From NCBI GenBank assembly GCA_030145385.1, contig JAQYVU010000010.1, positions 1 to 64,000 on the forward strand: a stretch of DNA of 64,000 bases, in the 5' to 3' direction. Origin of the DNA: Desulfococcaceae bacterium. GTDB taxonomy: Bacteria; Desulfobacterota; Desulfobacteria; Desulfobacterales; Desulfosalsimonadaceae. Shown here one piece after another: positions 8,064 to 17,200 of this stretch (the stretch's first letter is position 1; each line of letters opens with the position of its first letter). The position numbers and the translations under genes are program-made. Below the pieces are notes generated by a model, which was given only the letters and a program-made list of their open reading frames with translations, was not told the origin of the DNA and made no database searches.

Positions 8064-8728
8064 AAATAAAGTCCTTTTTTGTGTATATATTTTTCAACTG
8101 TGTCCGGAACCAGGCCTTTAATCGAAGCGCCCTGCCGGACAAAAGTTCTTATTCTGGTAGATGAAATATCCACCGGGGTCACATGACACAAATACACCGG
8201 CTGCTTTGCCGGGTGAACAAAACGGGATTTGTGCTGTAAAAATTCATATTCCGGATCCACATGAACATGAATATATTTTTCCAGATCCGCCGCCGGATCC
8301 TCAGCCTGCTTTGTGTCTTGTGCCGGCCGCGTCATAACGATAAACGGGATCAGATCAAAGAGTTTTTGAAAGGATTTCCAGGTATCAATTTCCAAAAACG
8401 CATCCATTCCGACAATTAAATAGCAGGGAGTTGATATGGGAAGCTTGTTTTTGAAATGCCTGACGGTATCAATGGTGTATGAAGGTCCCTGGCGATGAAT
8501 TTCAACATCTGACGCCATAAACCGATTGCCGGGAGGCATCGCCGCTTTTATCATCTGAAAACGGTCTTTCGTATCTGCCAGATCGTCTGTCCCCTTATGC
8601 GGCGGAATGGCTGAAGGAATAAAGTATATTTTTTCCATTTTAAATCCAGCTTTTATATCTTCCGCTACCTTCAGGTGGCCGTTGTGCAAAGGGTTGAAAG
8701 TGCCGCCAAATAGACCGATGCCGTTCAA
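8060..8728 (-). CDS. nadD: Nicotinate-nucleotide adenylyltransferase
   Basis: Transfers AMP from ATP to nicotinate mononucleotide in NAD biosynthesis. The protein is 222 residues. The nucleotidyltransferase signature GGTFNPLHNGH lies at residues 8-18 and SSTRIR near the C-terminus. The start is TTG (8726-8728) with AGAGG upstream, and no in-frame ATG lies near the required GGTFNP motif. A promoter at 8778-8806 precedes it. It is the first gene of a tightly overlapping nadD-rsfS-gpmI-HSDR_N operon. Confidence 0.95.
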   Translation of the reverse strand: MNGIGLFGGTFNPLHNGHLKVAEDIKAGFKMEKIYFIPSAIPPHKGTDDLADTKDRFQMIKAAMPPGNRFMASDVEIHRQGPSYTIDTVRHFKNKLPISTPCYLIVGMDAFLEIDTWKSFQKLFDLIPFIVMTRPAQDTKQAEDPAADLEKYIHVHVDPEYEFLQHKSRFVHPAKQPVYLCHVTPVDISSTRIRTFVRQGASIKGLVPDTVEKYIHKKGLYL

Positions 8729-8777
8729 AAAATCCTCTTTAATTTTATTGGTCTGTTAACATCTGTTGCCTGAACTC

Positions 8778-8806
8778 AGTGTAACTTATTGAAAATCAAG
8801 TATCAA
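8778..8806 (-). promoter_or_regulatory. Promoter of the nadD operon
   Basis: On the minus strand TTGATA (8801-8806) and TACACT (8778-8783) are exactly 17 bases apart. The predicted start is about 40 bases before the nadD TTG codon. The remaining gap up to 8983 is AT-rich and shows no gene. Confidence 0.6.
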
Positions 8807-8983
8807 ATATAATTATTCAACTTATTGACAAAGAGCAAACAAAATCATACCCGATGCCCATTGATAATATTCATCCCTGATGGAATTCGGTCATGTAACA
8901 AAAGTTATTAGAATTGTATGTTTTTTTGACAGAAAATAAATAATTTTTCACGGAAATTAAACAAAAAGGACCCACACGGAATT

Positions 8984-9113
8984 TTCGACTTTTTGAAAGA
9001 CAGGGATTTGGTTTCAAGACAAGGCACCCGGCTGACGAAAGGCCCCGGGCAACCGGCTGGATATGAGGGCTTTTCGTAAGCCCGGGAACGCAGCAGTGGA
9101 GACAAAGTCGAAG
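8984..9113. repeat. Palindromic intergenic element D
   Basis: Terminal arms TTCGACTTTTTG and ACAAAGTCGAA enclose GC-rich inner palindromes. On the minus strand it shares the order GACTTT, CTGC-GTT, GCCTTGT, AAAGTC with the element at 19515-19642. It occupies the gap between proB and nadD. No coding potential is seen. Confidence 0.65.
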
Positions 9114-9115
9114 GA

Positions 9116-10264
9116 TTACAGCTTTAAATTACAGTCATTTAAAATTGTCAGGTTATCCCGATGAATCACCTCATCATAGCGCTTTTGTCCCAGACAGTCC
9201 TGAATCTGGTCTGTTTTGCACCCCATGATTTTCCGGATATCCGACGCGCTGAAATTGACCAGTCCGACCGCAATCCGCGAATTGCTTTCACCAGCCAGTT
9301 CAACAGCATCGCCAACACCAAACTCGCCTTGAACATCTACGATCCCGCCGGGAAGAAGGCTGGTTCCCTTTTTTAAAATAGCCGTTGCCGCACCTTCATC
9401 TATCCGAAGAATACCTTTGGGTTTTATATTGTACCCGATCCAGCATTTCCGACTGGAAAGCTTTTCCTTTGCCGGGACAAAAAACGTACCAAAATTTTCA
9501 CCGGAAAACAATTTTATCAGAATATCGGCTGTCAGGCCGTTGGCAATGATCATGGGGATTCCGGCATTGGTTATTTTTGCCGCTGCCTTAATTTTACTCA
9601 ACATCCCCCCGGTGCCGAGAGTGCCGGGAATATCGCCGGCAAGTTTTTCAATGCTGTCATCAATGGTTTGAACTTCGGAGATGAGTTCAACATCGGTCTC
9701 TCTTCTGGGGTCACCGGTGTACAAACCACTGATATCCGTCAGATTAATGAGAAGATCCGCATTCATCAAAAGCGCGATCATCGCAGACAGATTGTCATTG
9801 TCACCAAAGCGGATTTCTTCCACCACCACGGTATCGTTTTCATTGATAATCGGAATAATCTTCCAGGACAAAAGGGTATTTAAAGTATTTCGGGCATTTA
9901 AATACCGATCCCGGCTGGCGTTCAAGTCATCGCCGGTCAGCAGTATCTGGGCGACCTTGATATCGTAAACACCAAAGGCCTTTTCGTATTCAAGCATCAG
10001 GCCAGGCTGGCCGACCGCCGCTATGGCCTGGCGCTTGGGAATTTCATCCGGACGCTTTGCCAGTCCGATCTTTTTCTGACCTGAAGCCAGGGCCCCGGAT
10101 GAGACCAGAATCACCTCAACACCACTTTCCATCAGGTGACTGATCTGGCGGGACAGAGCATAAATTACCGGAAGGTTCAAGCCCTGTTCAGCGGTCAGCA
10201 CGTTGCTGCCGACCTTTACCACCAGGCGTTTTGCGGCTTTAAAATAGGGGTGGCGGTCAATCAT
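9116..10264 (-). CDS. proB: Glutamate 5-kinase
   Basis: Phosphorylates glutamate in the first step of proline synthesis. The amino-acid kinase domain (KVGSNVL, VSSGALASG, NENDTV, FGDNDNLSA, GTGGM) covers about residues 1-260 and a PUA domain forms the C-terminus. I choose the ATG at 10262-10264 (MIDRHPYF). The frame stays open further upstream only because it runs through the obgE 3' end, and those extra residues encode a PTWIPTWI repeat unlike ProB. It overlaps obgE by 8 bp, so translation is probably coupled. proA is not next to it. Confidence 0.95.
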   Translation of the reverse strand: MIDRHPYFKAAKRLVVKVGSNVLTAEQGLNLPVIYALSRQISHLMESGVEVILVSSGALASGQKKIGLAKRPDEIPKRQAIAAVGQPGLMLEYEKAFGVYDIKVAQILLTGDDLNASRDRYLNARNTLNTLLSWKIIPIINENDTVVVEEIRFGDNDNLSAMIALLMNADLLINLTDISGLYTGDPRRETDVELISEVQTIDDSIEKLAGDIPGTLGTGGMLSKIKAAAKITNAGIPMIIANGLTADILIKLFSGENFGTFFVPAKEKLSSRKCWIGYNIKPKGILRIDEGAATAILKKGTSLLPGGIVDVQGEFGVGDAVELAGESNSRIAVGLVNFSASDIRKIMGCKTDQIQDCLGQKRYDEVIHRDNLTILNDCNLKL

Positions 10265-11306
10265 TGTCATCGGTATCCATGTCGGTATCCATGTCGGTAT
10301 CCGTATCGGCATCAGGGGCATTGATTATATTACTTAATTCATTGATCAGATGCTTGACACCCTTGCCGGTAAAGGCGGAAATTTCATATACCGGTTTGTT
10401 ACCTACAGCAGCCCGGAAAGCAGCTGCGGACTTATCCGTTTCCGGCATATCCATCTTATTTAACACGACAATCTGGTATTTTTCAACAAGCTTGCTGCTG
10501 AATCCGGCAAGCTCATAATTGATGGCATGATACGACTGTAAGGGATCTTCCGGATCAATGGCTGTACAATCGATCAAATGAAGCAGAATTCGGTTACGTT
10601 CGATATGCCGCAAAAATTTGATACCCAGTCCGGTACCTTTATGAGCGCCTTCGATTAATCCGGGGGTATCCGCCACAACAAACGGCTCTCCCCAGTCCGG
10701 TGAAACAACACCGAGATTCGGAGTCAGAGTGGTAAATGGATAATCTGCGACTTTTGGACGTGCGGAGGAAATTCGGCTGATCAGCGTGGACTTGCCGGCA
10801 TTCGGGAACCCGATAATTCCGACATCGCCAACAAGTTTTAAGTCCAGCTTTAAATTAAAGGCTTCACCAGGCAATCCGGGCTGGGCATAGCGGGGGGCAC
10901 GATTGGTGGATGTACTAAATCGTCTGTTTCCCTTACCCCCAAGTCCACCCATTGCAATAATAAAGGATTGACCGTCGGTAACACAGTCTTTGATGGTTTC
11001 ACCGGTATCCGCATTGACAATCAGCGTTCCCGGCGGCACTTCGATGATCAGGTCTTCGCCATTTTTACCTGACTTTTGCCCGCCCTGACCATAAGTGCCT
11101 TTTTTTGCATTGAAAAGCTTTTTATAACGGAATTGATACAGCGTTCTTCTGCGGGAGGTTGTGAGAATGATCACATCACCGCCTTTACCACCGTCACCGC
11201 CGTCAGGGCCGCCTTTAGGGATAAATTTTTCCCGTCGAAAGCTTACACAGCCCCGGCCGCCATCACCGGCTTTGACAAAAATCGACGCTTCGTCAATTAA
11301 TTTCAC
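10257..11306 (-). CDS. obgE: Obg/CgtA GTPase
   Basis: A ribosome-associated GTPase involved in 50S assembly and stress control. The protein is 349 residues. The glycine-rich Obg fold (residues 1-158) includes [10 protein letters not shown], followed by the G domain with GFPNAGKST (G1), DTPGLIEGA (G3) and NKMD (G4). The C-terminal tail is an Asp/Thr/Met repeat ([16 protein letters not shown]) encoded by a 12-bp tandem repeat. It overlaps rpmA by 4 bp and proB by 8 bp. Confidence 0.97.
   Translation of the reverse strand: MKLIDEASIFVKAGDGGRGCVSFRREKFIPKGGPDGGDGGKGGDVIILTTSRRRTLYQFRYKKLFNAKKGTYGQGGQKSGKNGEDLIIEVPPGTLIVNADTGETIKDCVTDGQSFIIAMGGLGGKGNRRFSTSTNRAPRYAQPGLPGEAFNLKLDLKLVGDVGIIGFPNAGKSTLISRISSARPKVADYPFTTLTPNLGVVSPDWGEPFVVADTPGLIEGAHKGTGLGIKFLRHIERNRILLHLIDCTAIDPEDPLQSYHAINYELAGFSSKLVEKYQIVVLNKMDMPETDKSAAAFRAAVGNKPVYEISAFTGKGVKHLINELSNIINAPDADTDTDMDTDMDTDDND
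10271..10306. repeat. 12-bp tandem repeat in obgE/proB junction
   Basis: Two exact copies and one degenerate copy of CGGTATCCATGT. The unit is a multiple of three, so gain or loss of copies keeps obgE in frame and changes only the length of its acidic tail. It lies just upstream of the chosen proB start. Confidence 0.85.
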
Positions 11307-11557
11307 CCGAGATAAACACTGACCTTTTTCCGGGAACGGCCAAGCCGTTCATAGGTAACCACACCGTCAACCTTAGAAAACAGCGTAAAATCTTTACCCA
11401 TTCCGACATTGTTCCCCGGATGAATTCTGGTTCCAACCTGGCGAACCAGAATATTTCCCGCTTTGACCGTCTGGCCGCCATATATTTTTATGCCGCGCCG
11501 TTGCGCGTTACTGTCCCGACCATTCTTTGAACTACCACCGGCTTTTTTATGTGCCAT
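11303..11557 (-). CDS. rpmA: 50S ribosomal protein L27
   Basis: Structural protein of the large ribosomal subunit near the peptidyl transferase centre. The protein is 84 residues, the normal size, and begins [16 protein letters not shown], the classic L27 start. It contains [15 protein letters not shown]. The stop overlaps the obgE start (ATGA). It lies 58 bases after rplU in the usual rplU-rpmA-obgE order. Confidence 0.98.
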   Translation of the reverse strand: MAHKKAGGSSKNGRDSNAQRRGIKIYGGQTVKAGNILVRQVGTRIHPGNNVGMGKDFTLFSKVDGVVTYERLGRSRKKVSVYLG

Positions 11558-11615
11558 GGTTCACCTCTCCTTATATAATCTGATTTTTTAAAATCAGCAT
11601 ATTAAGCTTATAAAA

Positions 11616-11927
11616 TTACGCGCTGATACTGTCGATCTTAACTGCCGTAAAAGGCTGACGATGGCCCTGAGTCCGACGATACCGTTTCCGACGTTTGTAT
11701 TTGAACACGATAATTTTCTTGCTTTTGCCCTGCTCCACGATTTGAGCATTTACGGATGCACTTTCAACCACCGGCTGCCCGATGGTTAACGCCTCACCGT
11801 CCGCGACCAGCAATACCTTGTCAAAGGTAAGGCTATCACCGACATTGCCGTCAACCTTTTCAATCCGCAATATATCGCCTTCTTCGACTTTATACTGTTT
11901 TCCACCAGCTGCAACTACAGCATACAT
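11616..11927 (-). CDS. rplU: 50S ribosomal protein L21
   Basis: Large-subunit protein that binds 23S rRNA. It is 103 residues, the usual length, starting MYAVVAAGGKQYKV and ending KIDSI. I choose the ATG at 11925-11927 because GGAGGAAATAAAA directly precedes it. An ATG five codons further upstream would place the Shine-Dalgarno inside the gene. A consensus promoter lies at 11979-12006. Confidence 0.98.
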   Translation of the reverse strand: MYAVVAAGGKQYKVEEGDILRIEKVDGNVGDSLTFDKVLLVADGEALTIGQPVVESASVNAQIVEQGKSKKIIVFKYKRRKRYRRTQGHRQPFTAVKIDSISA

Positions 11928-11978
11928 TTTTATTTCCTCCATATTTACGACTTTATATAACTTTTAATAAACCCAAAA

Positions 11979-12006
11979 ATTATAGTTTTATTTCCTGTTT
12001 TGTCAA
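11979..12006 (-). promoter_or_regulatory. Consensus promoter of rplU-rpmA-obgE-proB
   Basis: Perfect TTGACA (12001-12006) and perfect TATAAT (11979-11984) on the minus strand, 16 bases apart. The start is about 45 bases before the rplU ATG. This is the strongest promoter match in the window, as expected for ribosomal protein genes. Confidence 0.85.
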
Positions 12007-12103
12007 TAAAAATATATTAAATATCCTAAAATAACTCTTACCGGAAAACAGTATCAAAAACAAGATCCACGAAAAAACATTTCCGTGGATTTTTCATGCC
12101 ATG

Positions 12104-12139
12104 AAAAAAAGGGACATTCTTAATGAATGTCCCTTTTTT
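12104..12139 (-). terminator. Terminator of the dsrMKJOP operon
   Basis: GGGACATTC (12111-12119) and GAATGTCCC (12125-12133) form a perfect stem. It is flanked by seven A's and six T's, so on the minus strand it ends in a U-run just after dsrP. A second hairpin (ATCCACG/CGTGGAT, 12065-12090, followed by TTTT) lies between it and the rplU promoter. Confidence 0.85.
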
Positions 12140-12158
12140 GATTTCGATTTAAAAAAAC

Positions 12159-13316
12159 TTAACCAGCCACTTCTTCTTTGACCCCGACAAATACCTTGTA
12201 AAGCATTGTCAGAACCAGAAAGCCGGTTGCATAAACAGCGACCGCAATCATGACTTCCGGAAAAGTCGGAAAATACTCATTCACTTCATGCAGCGGATTG
12301 GGAACAAATCCGCCGGCAACCATGCCCATTCCTTTGTCAATCCAGATGCCGACAAAGGTGAATACGCAGGCAACCGCAAGCACTGATTCGTTCTGCCGGG
12401 CTGCCGGTATCAGGAGCAGGATGATTCCCGAGACAATCAGCACCATGGCTGTCCACATCCAGGGAACAAGAACGCCGTGCCCGTGGAGACCGAAAAACAG
12501 ATACTGCAGATGGTCCATATGTTCAGGAATCTGGCTGTACATGGCAACAAATACCTCGCACAAAAAGAAGAACATGTTTGCACAGGAACCGTATACAACA
12601 ACTTTTGCCAGCGTCTGAATCTGTTCCTTGCCCGGATCAAAATTTGTTACCTTGCGAACAAGAAGACATAATATAATCAAAAACGCCGGACCGCCGGCAA
12701 ACGCGGATGCCAGGAATCGCGGAGCCAATACGGCTGTCAGCCAGAATCCCCTTCCGGGCAGACCGCAGTAAAGAAACGCGGTAACCGTATGAATACTGAT
12801 GGCCCAGGGAACGGATAAATATATCAGCGGCTTCAACCATTTTGCCGGGGGAACGGAATTACGTTCCGCATCCAGAACATTCCAGCCCACCACCAGGTTG
12901 ATCACCAGATATCCGCTCAATACGATCATGTCCCAGAAGAGCATGGAGTGCGGTGTGGGATACAGCAATACGTTTAACAATCGCATGGGCTGTCCAAGAT
13001 CGGCAATAATAAAGAGAATACACATAATTACCGATGAAATAGCCAAAAATTCACCCATGATGGTGATTTTTCCGAATGCCTTGTAATTATGGAGATAATA
13101 CGGAATTACCAGCATTACCGCAGAGGCGGCAACCCCAACCAGAAAAGTAAACTGGGCAATGTAAAAACCCCAGGTTACGTCCCGGTTCATTCCGGTGATT
13201 CCCAGACCAAAATCAAGCTGCTTTAAATAAAAACCAAAACCGAGAGTGATTATTCCCAGCAGCGCGAATATCCAAATCCAATACGCCTTACTTCCTTTTA
13301 AAGCCTTTTCTAGCAT
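12159..13316 (-). CDS. dsrP: DsrP, NrfD-family membrane subunit of DsrMKJOP
   Basis: Integral membrane protein (385 residues, about 10 membrane segments) of the PsrC/NrfD family. It exchanges electrons with the menaquinone pool within the DsrMKJOP complex of dissimilatory sulfate reduction. Typical features are the N-terminal DVTWGFYIAQFTFLVGVA segment and FIIADLGQPMR. The start is placed at the ATG 13314-13316, six bases after AGGTGG; a GTG two codons upstream lies within that Shine-Dalgarno. It is the last gene of the operon and is followed by a strong terminator. Confidence 0.95.
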   Translation of the reverse strand: MLEKALKGSKAYWIWIFALLGIITLGFGFYLKQLDFGLGITGMNRDVTWGFYIAQFTFLVGVAASAVMLVIPYYLHNYKAFGKITIMGEFLAISSVIMCILFIIADLGQPMRLLNVLLYPTPHSMLFWDMIVLSGYLVINLVVGWNVLDAERNSVPPAKWLKPLIYLSVPWAISIHTVTAFLYCGLPGRGFWLTAVLAPRFLASAFAGGPAFLIILCLLVRKVTNFDPGKEQIQTLAKVVVYGSCANMFFFLCEVFVAMYSQIPEHMDHLQYLFFGLHGHGVLVPWMWTAMVLIVSGIILLLIPAARQNESVLAVACVFTFVGIWIDKGMGMVAGGFVPNPLHEVNEYFPTFPEVMIAVAVYATGFLVLTMLYKVFVGVKEEVAG

Positions 13317-13327
13317 AACCACCTACC

Positions 13328-14125
13328 TTATACTAAGTAATATACCGATGGGTTTGACCCCAGGTTTTGTTTACGCCGGATGGCATAGTTTTCCTTCAGC
13401 AACTGCCGCACTTCTGAGTTCGGATCAGCCAGATCGCCAAAAACCAGCGCCCCTTTTGAGGCTTCCACACAAGCCGGCTGTTTTCCAACAGCCAGACGTT
13501 CGGCACAGAAGTTACATTTTTCAACCACACCTTTCATGCGTGTGGGAAATTTTTCATTTTCATGCGCGATGGCTTCTCTGGGATCCCGGAAATTAAAACT
13601 TCTGGATCCGTAAGGGCAGGCAGCCATGCAGAAACGACAGCCGATACACCTATGAAAGTCCATTAAAACAATTCCGTCTTCCCGCTGAAAAGTTGCCTGG
13701 GTCGGACATGCCTGAACACAGGGCGGGTTCGCACAATGATTGCACAATACCGGAATCGGGAGTTCTTTTAACCGTTCCTCAAGAAATTCATCCTGTTTCC
13801 CCGGAAACACATGTTTATAATGCGCTTCCCAGATCCATTTGATTTCATGTTTCTTATTTTCATGATGCGGCACATTATGGATCTGGTGACAGGCTTTTTC
13901 CATTTTCCGGCAGATTTTGCCGCTCAATTTTTTGGTATCAATCACCATTCCCCAACGTTTTGCGGTCAGGGCATTGGCTGTTTTTTTATACGTTGCTTCA
14001 GCCGAAGTCTGGCCGGAAGACGCAATCACGTCATCTGATGTCAGCCCATCCAGCAGGGACAGAGACCCCAGTCCCAGAACGGATACCCCGGCGAATTTTA
14101 AGAAGCTCCTTCTGTTGTTCTCCAT
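13328..14125 (-). CDS. dsrO: DsrO, periplasmic ferredoxin-like subunit
   Basis: A periplasmic iron-sulfur protein (265 residues) that moves electrons between DsrJ and DsrP. The N-terminus carries a twin-arginine signal (NRRSFLKFAG). Cysteine clusters typical of [4Fe-4S] sites are CNHCANPPCVQACP, CIGCRFCMAACPYG and CNFCAERL...PACVEA. The ATG (14123-14125) follows a GTG overlapping the dsrJ stop, making a TGATG junction. GGAG lies upstream. Confidence 0.96.
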   Translation of the reverse strand: MENNRRSFLKFAGVSVLGLGSLSLLDGLTSDDVIASSGQTSAEATYKKTANALTAKRWGMVIDTKKLSGKICRKMEKACHQIHNVPHHENKKHEIKWIWEAHYKHVFPGKQDEFLEERLKELPIPVLCNHCANPPCVQACPTQATFQREDGIVLMDFHRCIGCRFCMAACPYGSRSFNFRDPREAIAHENEKFPTRMKGVVEKCNFCAERLAVGKQPACVEASKGALVFGDLADPNSEVRQLLKENYAIRRKQNLGSNPSVYYLV

Positions 14126-14508
14126 CACTTCTTCTCCTTCGGGTATTTATGACAGTCCCAGCAGTATGGTTCAACCGATGTGTATTCATGACACCTGTCA
14201 CAAAAATCGGCTTTATTTGAATGACATTCCATGCATGTGTTGGAAAGACTTGCCATATATTCCTTACCATCAATTTCATAAACACGTAGGGCATCACGGA
14301 CCGTTCGATCCCGCCAGCCGTCTAACAGCTGCATATGCTCTTTCCGCATAAAATCGGCATCCCGAACACAATGCTTGGCTTCCTTGGCTTTATCAGACAA
14401 CAACGGTTCCGGCGCTGAAGATGCTGCACCGTGGTTGTACCAGAAAGGAAACGTAAACACCGCAAAAAAGATGATCAGCCCGATGATGATTTTCGGTTTA
14501 TCATTCAT
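14125..14508 (-). CDS. dsrJ: DsrJ, triheme cytochrome c
   Basis: A membrane-anchored periplasmic cytochrome (127 residues) with one N-terminal membrane helix and three CXXCH sites (CMECH, CDRCH, CWDCH). The conserved cysteine in HCVRDADFM, N-terminal to the hemes, matches the residue known in DsrJ as an unusual distal heme ligand. I choose the ATG at 14506-14508, preceded by AGGAGGAGTAAACTG. This removes the overlap with dsrK that a longer reading would need. Confidence 0.95.
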   Translation of the reverse strand: MNDKPKIIIGLIIFFAVFTFPFWYNHGAASSAPEPLLSDKAKEAKHCVRDADFMRKEHMQLLDGWRDRTVRDALRVYEIDGKEYMASLSNTCMECHSNKADFCDRCHEYTSVEPYCWDCHKYPKEKK

Positions 14509-14512
14509 CAGT

Positions 14513-16120
14513 TTACTCCTCCTCTTCATTCAGGGGTTCAAACCGAAGGTCGGTGGTTCGTTCTATTTCACCGTCCATCACCAGTGCATTGCCAACAAGC
14601 TCATGAATGCCGGCAACACCGACTTCAGGTACCCAGTAATCCATCAACGGCGGCAATGCCGCCCGGTCAATGGCGCAGATGGTAGCCAGCAGATTTACAC
14701 CGAACTTATCATGCACATGCTTTACCGCATTGGCTCTCGGCAGACCGCCCCGCATACGCAAGTCCATTATTTCTTCCGTATTCAGACCGGACCCGCTGCC
14801 GCAGCAAAAGGTTTGTTCCCTGATTGTATTTTCCGGCATTTCATAAAAATTATTACAAACACCATTCAGAACATACCGGGGTTCATCCAACAATCCCATG
14901 CCACGTGCCGGATTGCAGGAATCATGGTATGTTACTTTGAATTTGTCGTTTCGGGAAGGATCCAGTTTCAGCTTGTTGTTCTTGATCAGATCCGCCGTAA
15001 ATTCAGTTATGTGAACCATTTTGGTGGACGCGGCATTATCAAACCGGGTTCCGGTGATGGGGCTGACCGGGACTTCCATGAAGTCCGCCGGACCGTTCAT
15101 TGTTTCCATGTACTGGTTGATGACCCGCCACATATGGCCGCACTCACCGCCAAGAATCCATTTAACACCTAATCGCTTGGATTCTGCGTACATTTTGCCG
15201 TTTAACCGCTTCATCATTTCAGAAGAGGTAAACAGACCAAAATTCCCGCCTTCCGATGCATAGGTGCTGAGAGTATAATCCAGACCAATATGCTCAAAGA
15301 GCATCAGGTATCCCATCATCGTATACGTTCCCGGATCGGCAAAGGCATCGCCGGAGGGTGTTATGAACAGAATCTCGGCCCCTTTCCGGTTAAAAGAAGG
15401 ATTGATTTTAATTCCGGTGATTTCTTCAATATCATCACAGAAAAATTCAATCATCTCCTTGAACGCATGGGGCTGGATGCCCAGATGGTTACCGGTTCGG
15501 AAACAATTGGCCACCGGTTCAATAATCCAATTGATATTTAAGCCCAACAGAGACAAAAGCTCTCGTCCCATCATGGTGATTTCAGCCGTATCAATACCAT
15601 ACGGGCAATACACTGAACAACGGCGGCACTCCGAGCACTGATAGAAATAGGAGAACCATTCTTTAATGACCGTTGGTGTCAGCTTTCTGGCACCGGCAAT
15701 GGATCCCAAAATTTTTCCGGCGGTGGTGAAATCTTTTCGATATACAGACCGAAGAAGCTCCGCCCGAAGCACCGGCATATTTTTGGGATCACCGGATCCA
15801 ATAAAAAAGTGGCATTTGTCAGCGCAGGCTCCGCACCGGACACAAACATCCATAAAAATCTTTAAGGACCGGTATTTTCCCAGGCGTTCTTTAAAGCCTT
15901 CATAAATAATTTTCTCCCAATTATCCGGGAGTTTCCAGTCATCATCGGCTGGAGACCATTCATCTTTTGCCACAAGCCCTAAGTACTCCTGGTTCTTCTT
16001 TTTTGCAGGATAACAAAAATTTCCCAGGGTCAGATCCGTCGGCACATCTTGCCACCGATCTGAAGGAATACTGTAATCGATGCTGTCAAACATCTCTTCA
16101 GGTTTCAGGATATCTACCAT
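14513..16120 (-). CDS. dsrK: DsrK, HdrD-like catalytic iron-sulfur subunit
   Basis: Cytoplasmic catalytic subunit (535 residues) of DsrMKJOP, related to heterodisulfide reductase subunit D. It is thought to reduce the DsrC trisulfide in sulfate reduction. It has two [4Fe-4S] motifs (CVRCGACADKCHF, CSECRRCSVYCPYG) and CCG-type motifs (HDSCNPARGMG and CCGSGSGL) that bind the special Hdr cluster. The start is 2 bases after dsrM. Confidence 0.97.
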   Translation of the reverse strand: MVDILKPEEMFDSIDYSIPSDRWQDVPTDLTLGNFCYPAKKKNQEYLGLVAKDEWSPADDDWKLPDNWEKIIYEGFKERLGKYRSLKIFMDVCVRCGACADKCHFFIGSGDPKNMPVLRAELLRSVYRKDFTTAGKILGSIAGARKLTPTVIKEWFSYFYQCSECRRCSVYCPYGIDTAEITMMGRELLSLLGLNINWIIEPVANCFRTGNHLGIQPHAFKEMIEFFCDDIEEITGIKINPSFNRKGAEILFITPSGDAFADPGTYTMMGYLMLFEHIGLDYTLSTYASEGGNFGLFTSSEMMKRLNGKMYAESKRLGVKWILGGECGHMWRVINQYMETMNGPADFMEVPVSPITGTRFDNAASTKMVHITEFTADLIKNNKLKLDPSRNDKFKVTYHDSCNPARGMGLLDEPRYVLNGVCNNFYEMPENTIREQTFCCGSGSGLNTEEIMDLRMRGGLPRANAVKHVHDKFGVNLLATICAIDRAALPPLMDYWVPEVGVAGIHELVGNALVMDGEIERTTDLRFEPLNEEEE

Positions 16121-16122
16121 AA

Positions 16123-17121
16123 TTACTCCTTTTCCACAGGCAGATCTGCCTCGATCATTTTTTCCCTGAAATCATCTTCATACTCATCATATGTATGAAA
16201 CTTGACCTCTGGGTTCCATGGATTAATATGTCTTTTCATCCGGCTGTTGTTCGCGAGATTTCGCGTCGGGCTTAAAAATACGCCGCCCATATGCATCAGC
16301 TTGGAAAACGGAATATAAGCCACCAGAATACAGACAAAAAACAGATGAACATAAAAAAGGGCGCCTAAACCGCCTTCCGGTATACCCACGTGAAAAGTTG
16401 CCAGTCCCATGGTTAATTCCTTGATTTTGACCACGTCCACTTTGGTGAAATACCGCATCATCAACCCGGTCAAAGAGATCCCGATGATCAGAAGCAGCGG
16501 AAAATAATCCGCGGCAAGGGATATATAATTGACTTTTGGGATTAAAATGCGTCGGAGCAGGAGCAGAAGAGCTCCGGCCAGCAGGGTAACACCGGAAAGA
16601 AAGACACCGGGAAGGCCGACCTGCAGGATTCCGTCGATCTGCTCAAGGCTTGAGACAAAAAACGGAACCGGTTCCAGAAAAAATCTAAGATGCCGGACAA
16701 CCACCGCAAGAAATGAATAATGAAACAAAATGGCAAACAGCCATAACCACACCACCCATTTGTACGAGATTCTGTTGCCGACGATTTCAGTCCTTGTGTT
16801 TTTAAACAAGGACCTGAACAGCACAATTTCCAGAAACATTCTGGCAATGACACCGAACATGGTACTGGGGTTGTCAATCTTGTTCTGTTTAAACCAGTCC
16901 AGGGACTGTTGCTGACCGCATGTGGTGGGAATTCGAAACGGAACCGGGGATTTGGCCCAGCCCATGACCCGATTAACAAACCCGGCAATAAAAATCACCA
17001 CCGCCAGATACGGGATAAAGATTCCGAACACGCTCTGAAGCCCTGCTGCTCCAGCACCCACATAGGCAAACAACCCAAGAACAACCACTGCCAGGAGGGA
17101 ATATAAATAATTTACATTCAT
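16123..17121 (-). CDS. dsrM: DsrM, membrane cytochrome b subunit
   Basis: A NarI-like membrane protein (332 residues) with five or six hydrophobic segments. Histidines in LFHYSFLAVVVRH fit heme b binding. It forms the electron-transfer module with DsrK, linking menaquinol to the cytoplasmic active site. AGGTGA precedes the ATG by 8 bases. It lies 79 bases after the RsbRD-like gene on the same strand, so the two may share a transcript. Confidence 0.96.
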   Translation of the reverse strand: MNVNYLYSLLAVVVLGLFAYVGAGAAGLQSVFGIFIPYLAVVIFIAGFVNRVMGWAKSPVPFRIPTTCGQQQSLDWFKQNKIDNPSTMFGVIARMFLEIVLFRSLFKNTRTEIVGNRISYKWVVWLWLFAILFHYSFLAVVVRHLRFFLEPVPFFVSSLEQIDGILQVGLPGVFLSGVTLLAGALLLLLRRILIPKVNYISLAADYFPLLLIIGISLTGLMMRYFTKVDVVKIKELTMGLATFHVGIPEGGLGALFYVHLFFVCILVAYIPFSKLMHMGGVFLSPTRNLANNSRMKRHINPWNPEVKFHTYDEYEDDFREKMIEADLPVEKE

Positions 17122-17200
17122 CGAAAATCACCTCATCCTACTTGTTCACAATATATTTACAGATTTCTTATCAAGCGAATATACATAACCGACTTTATCT

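Noticed and set aside
8984-9113. A 4.5S/SRP-like RNA or riboswitch in the proB-nadD gap (GGGAACGCAGCAG resembles the SRP tip)
   Set aside because: The full sequence is an inverted repeat with the same motif order as the element at 19515-19642, and the SRP core bases are not in the right order.
9116-10321. A longer ProB start including the PTWIPTWI stretch
   Set aside because: Those codons lie inside the obgE 3' repeat and are unlike any ProB N-terminus; the ATG at 10264 gives a normal-length protein.
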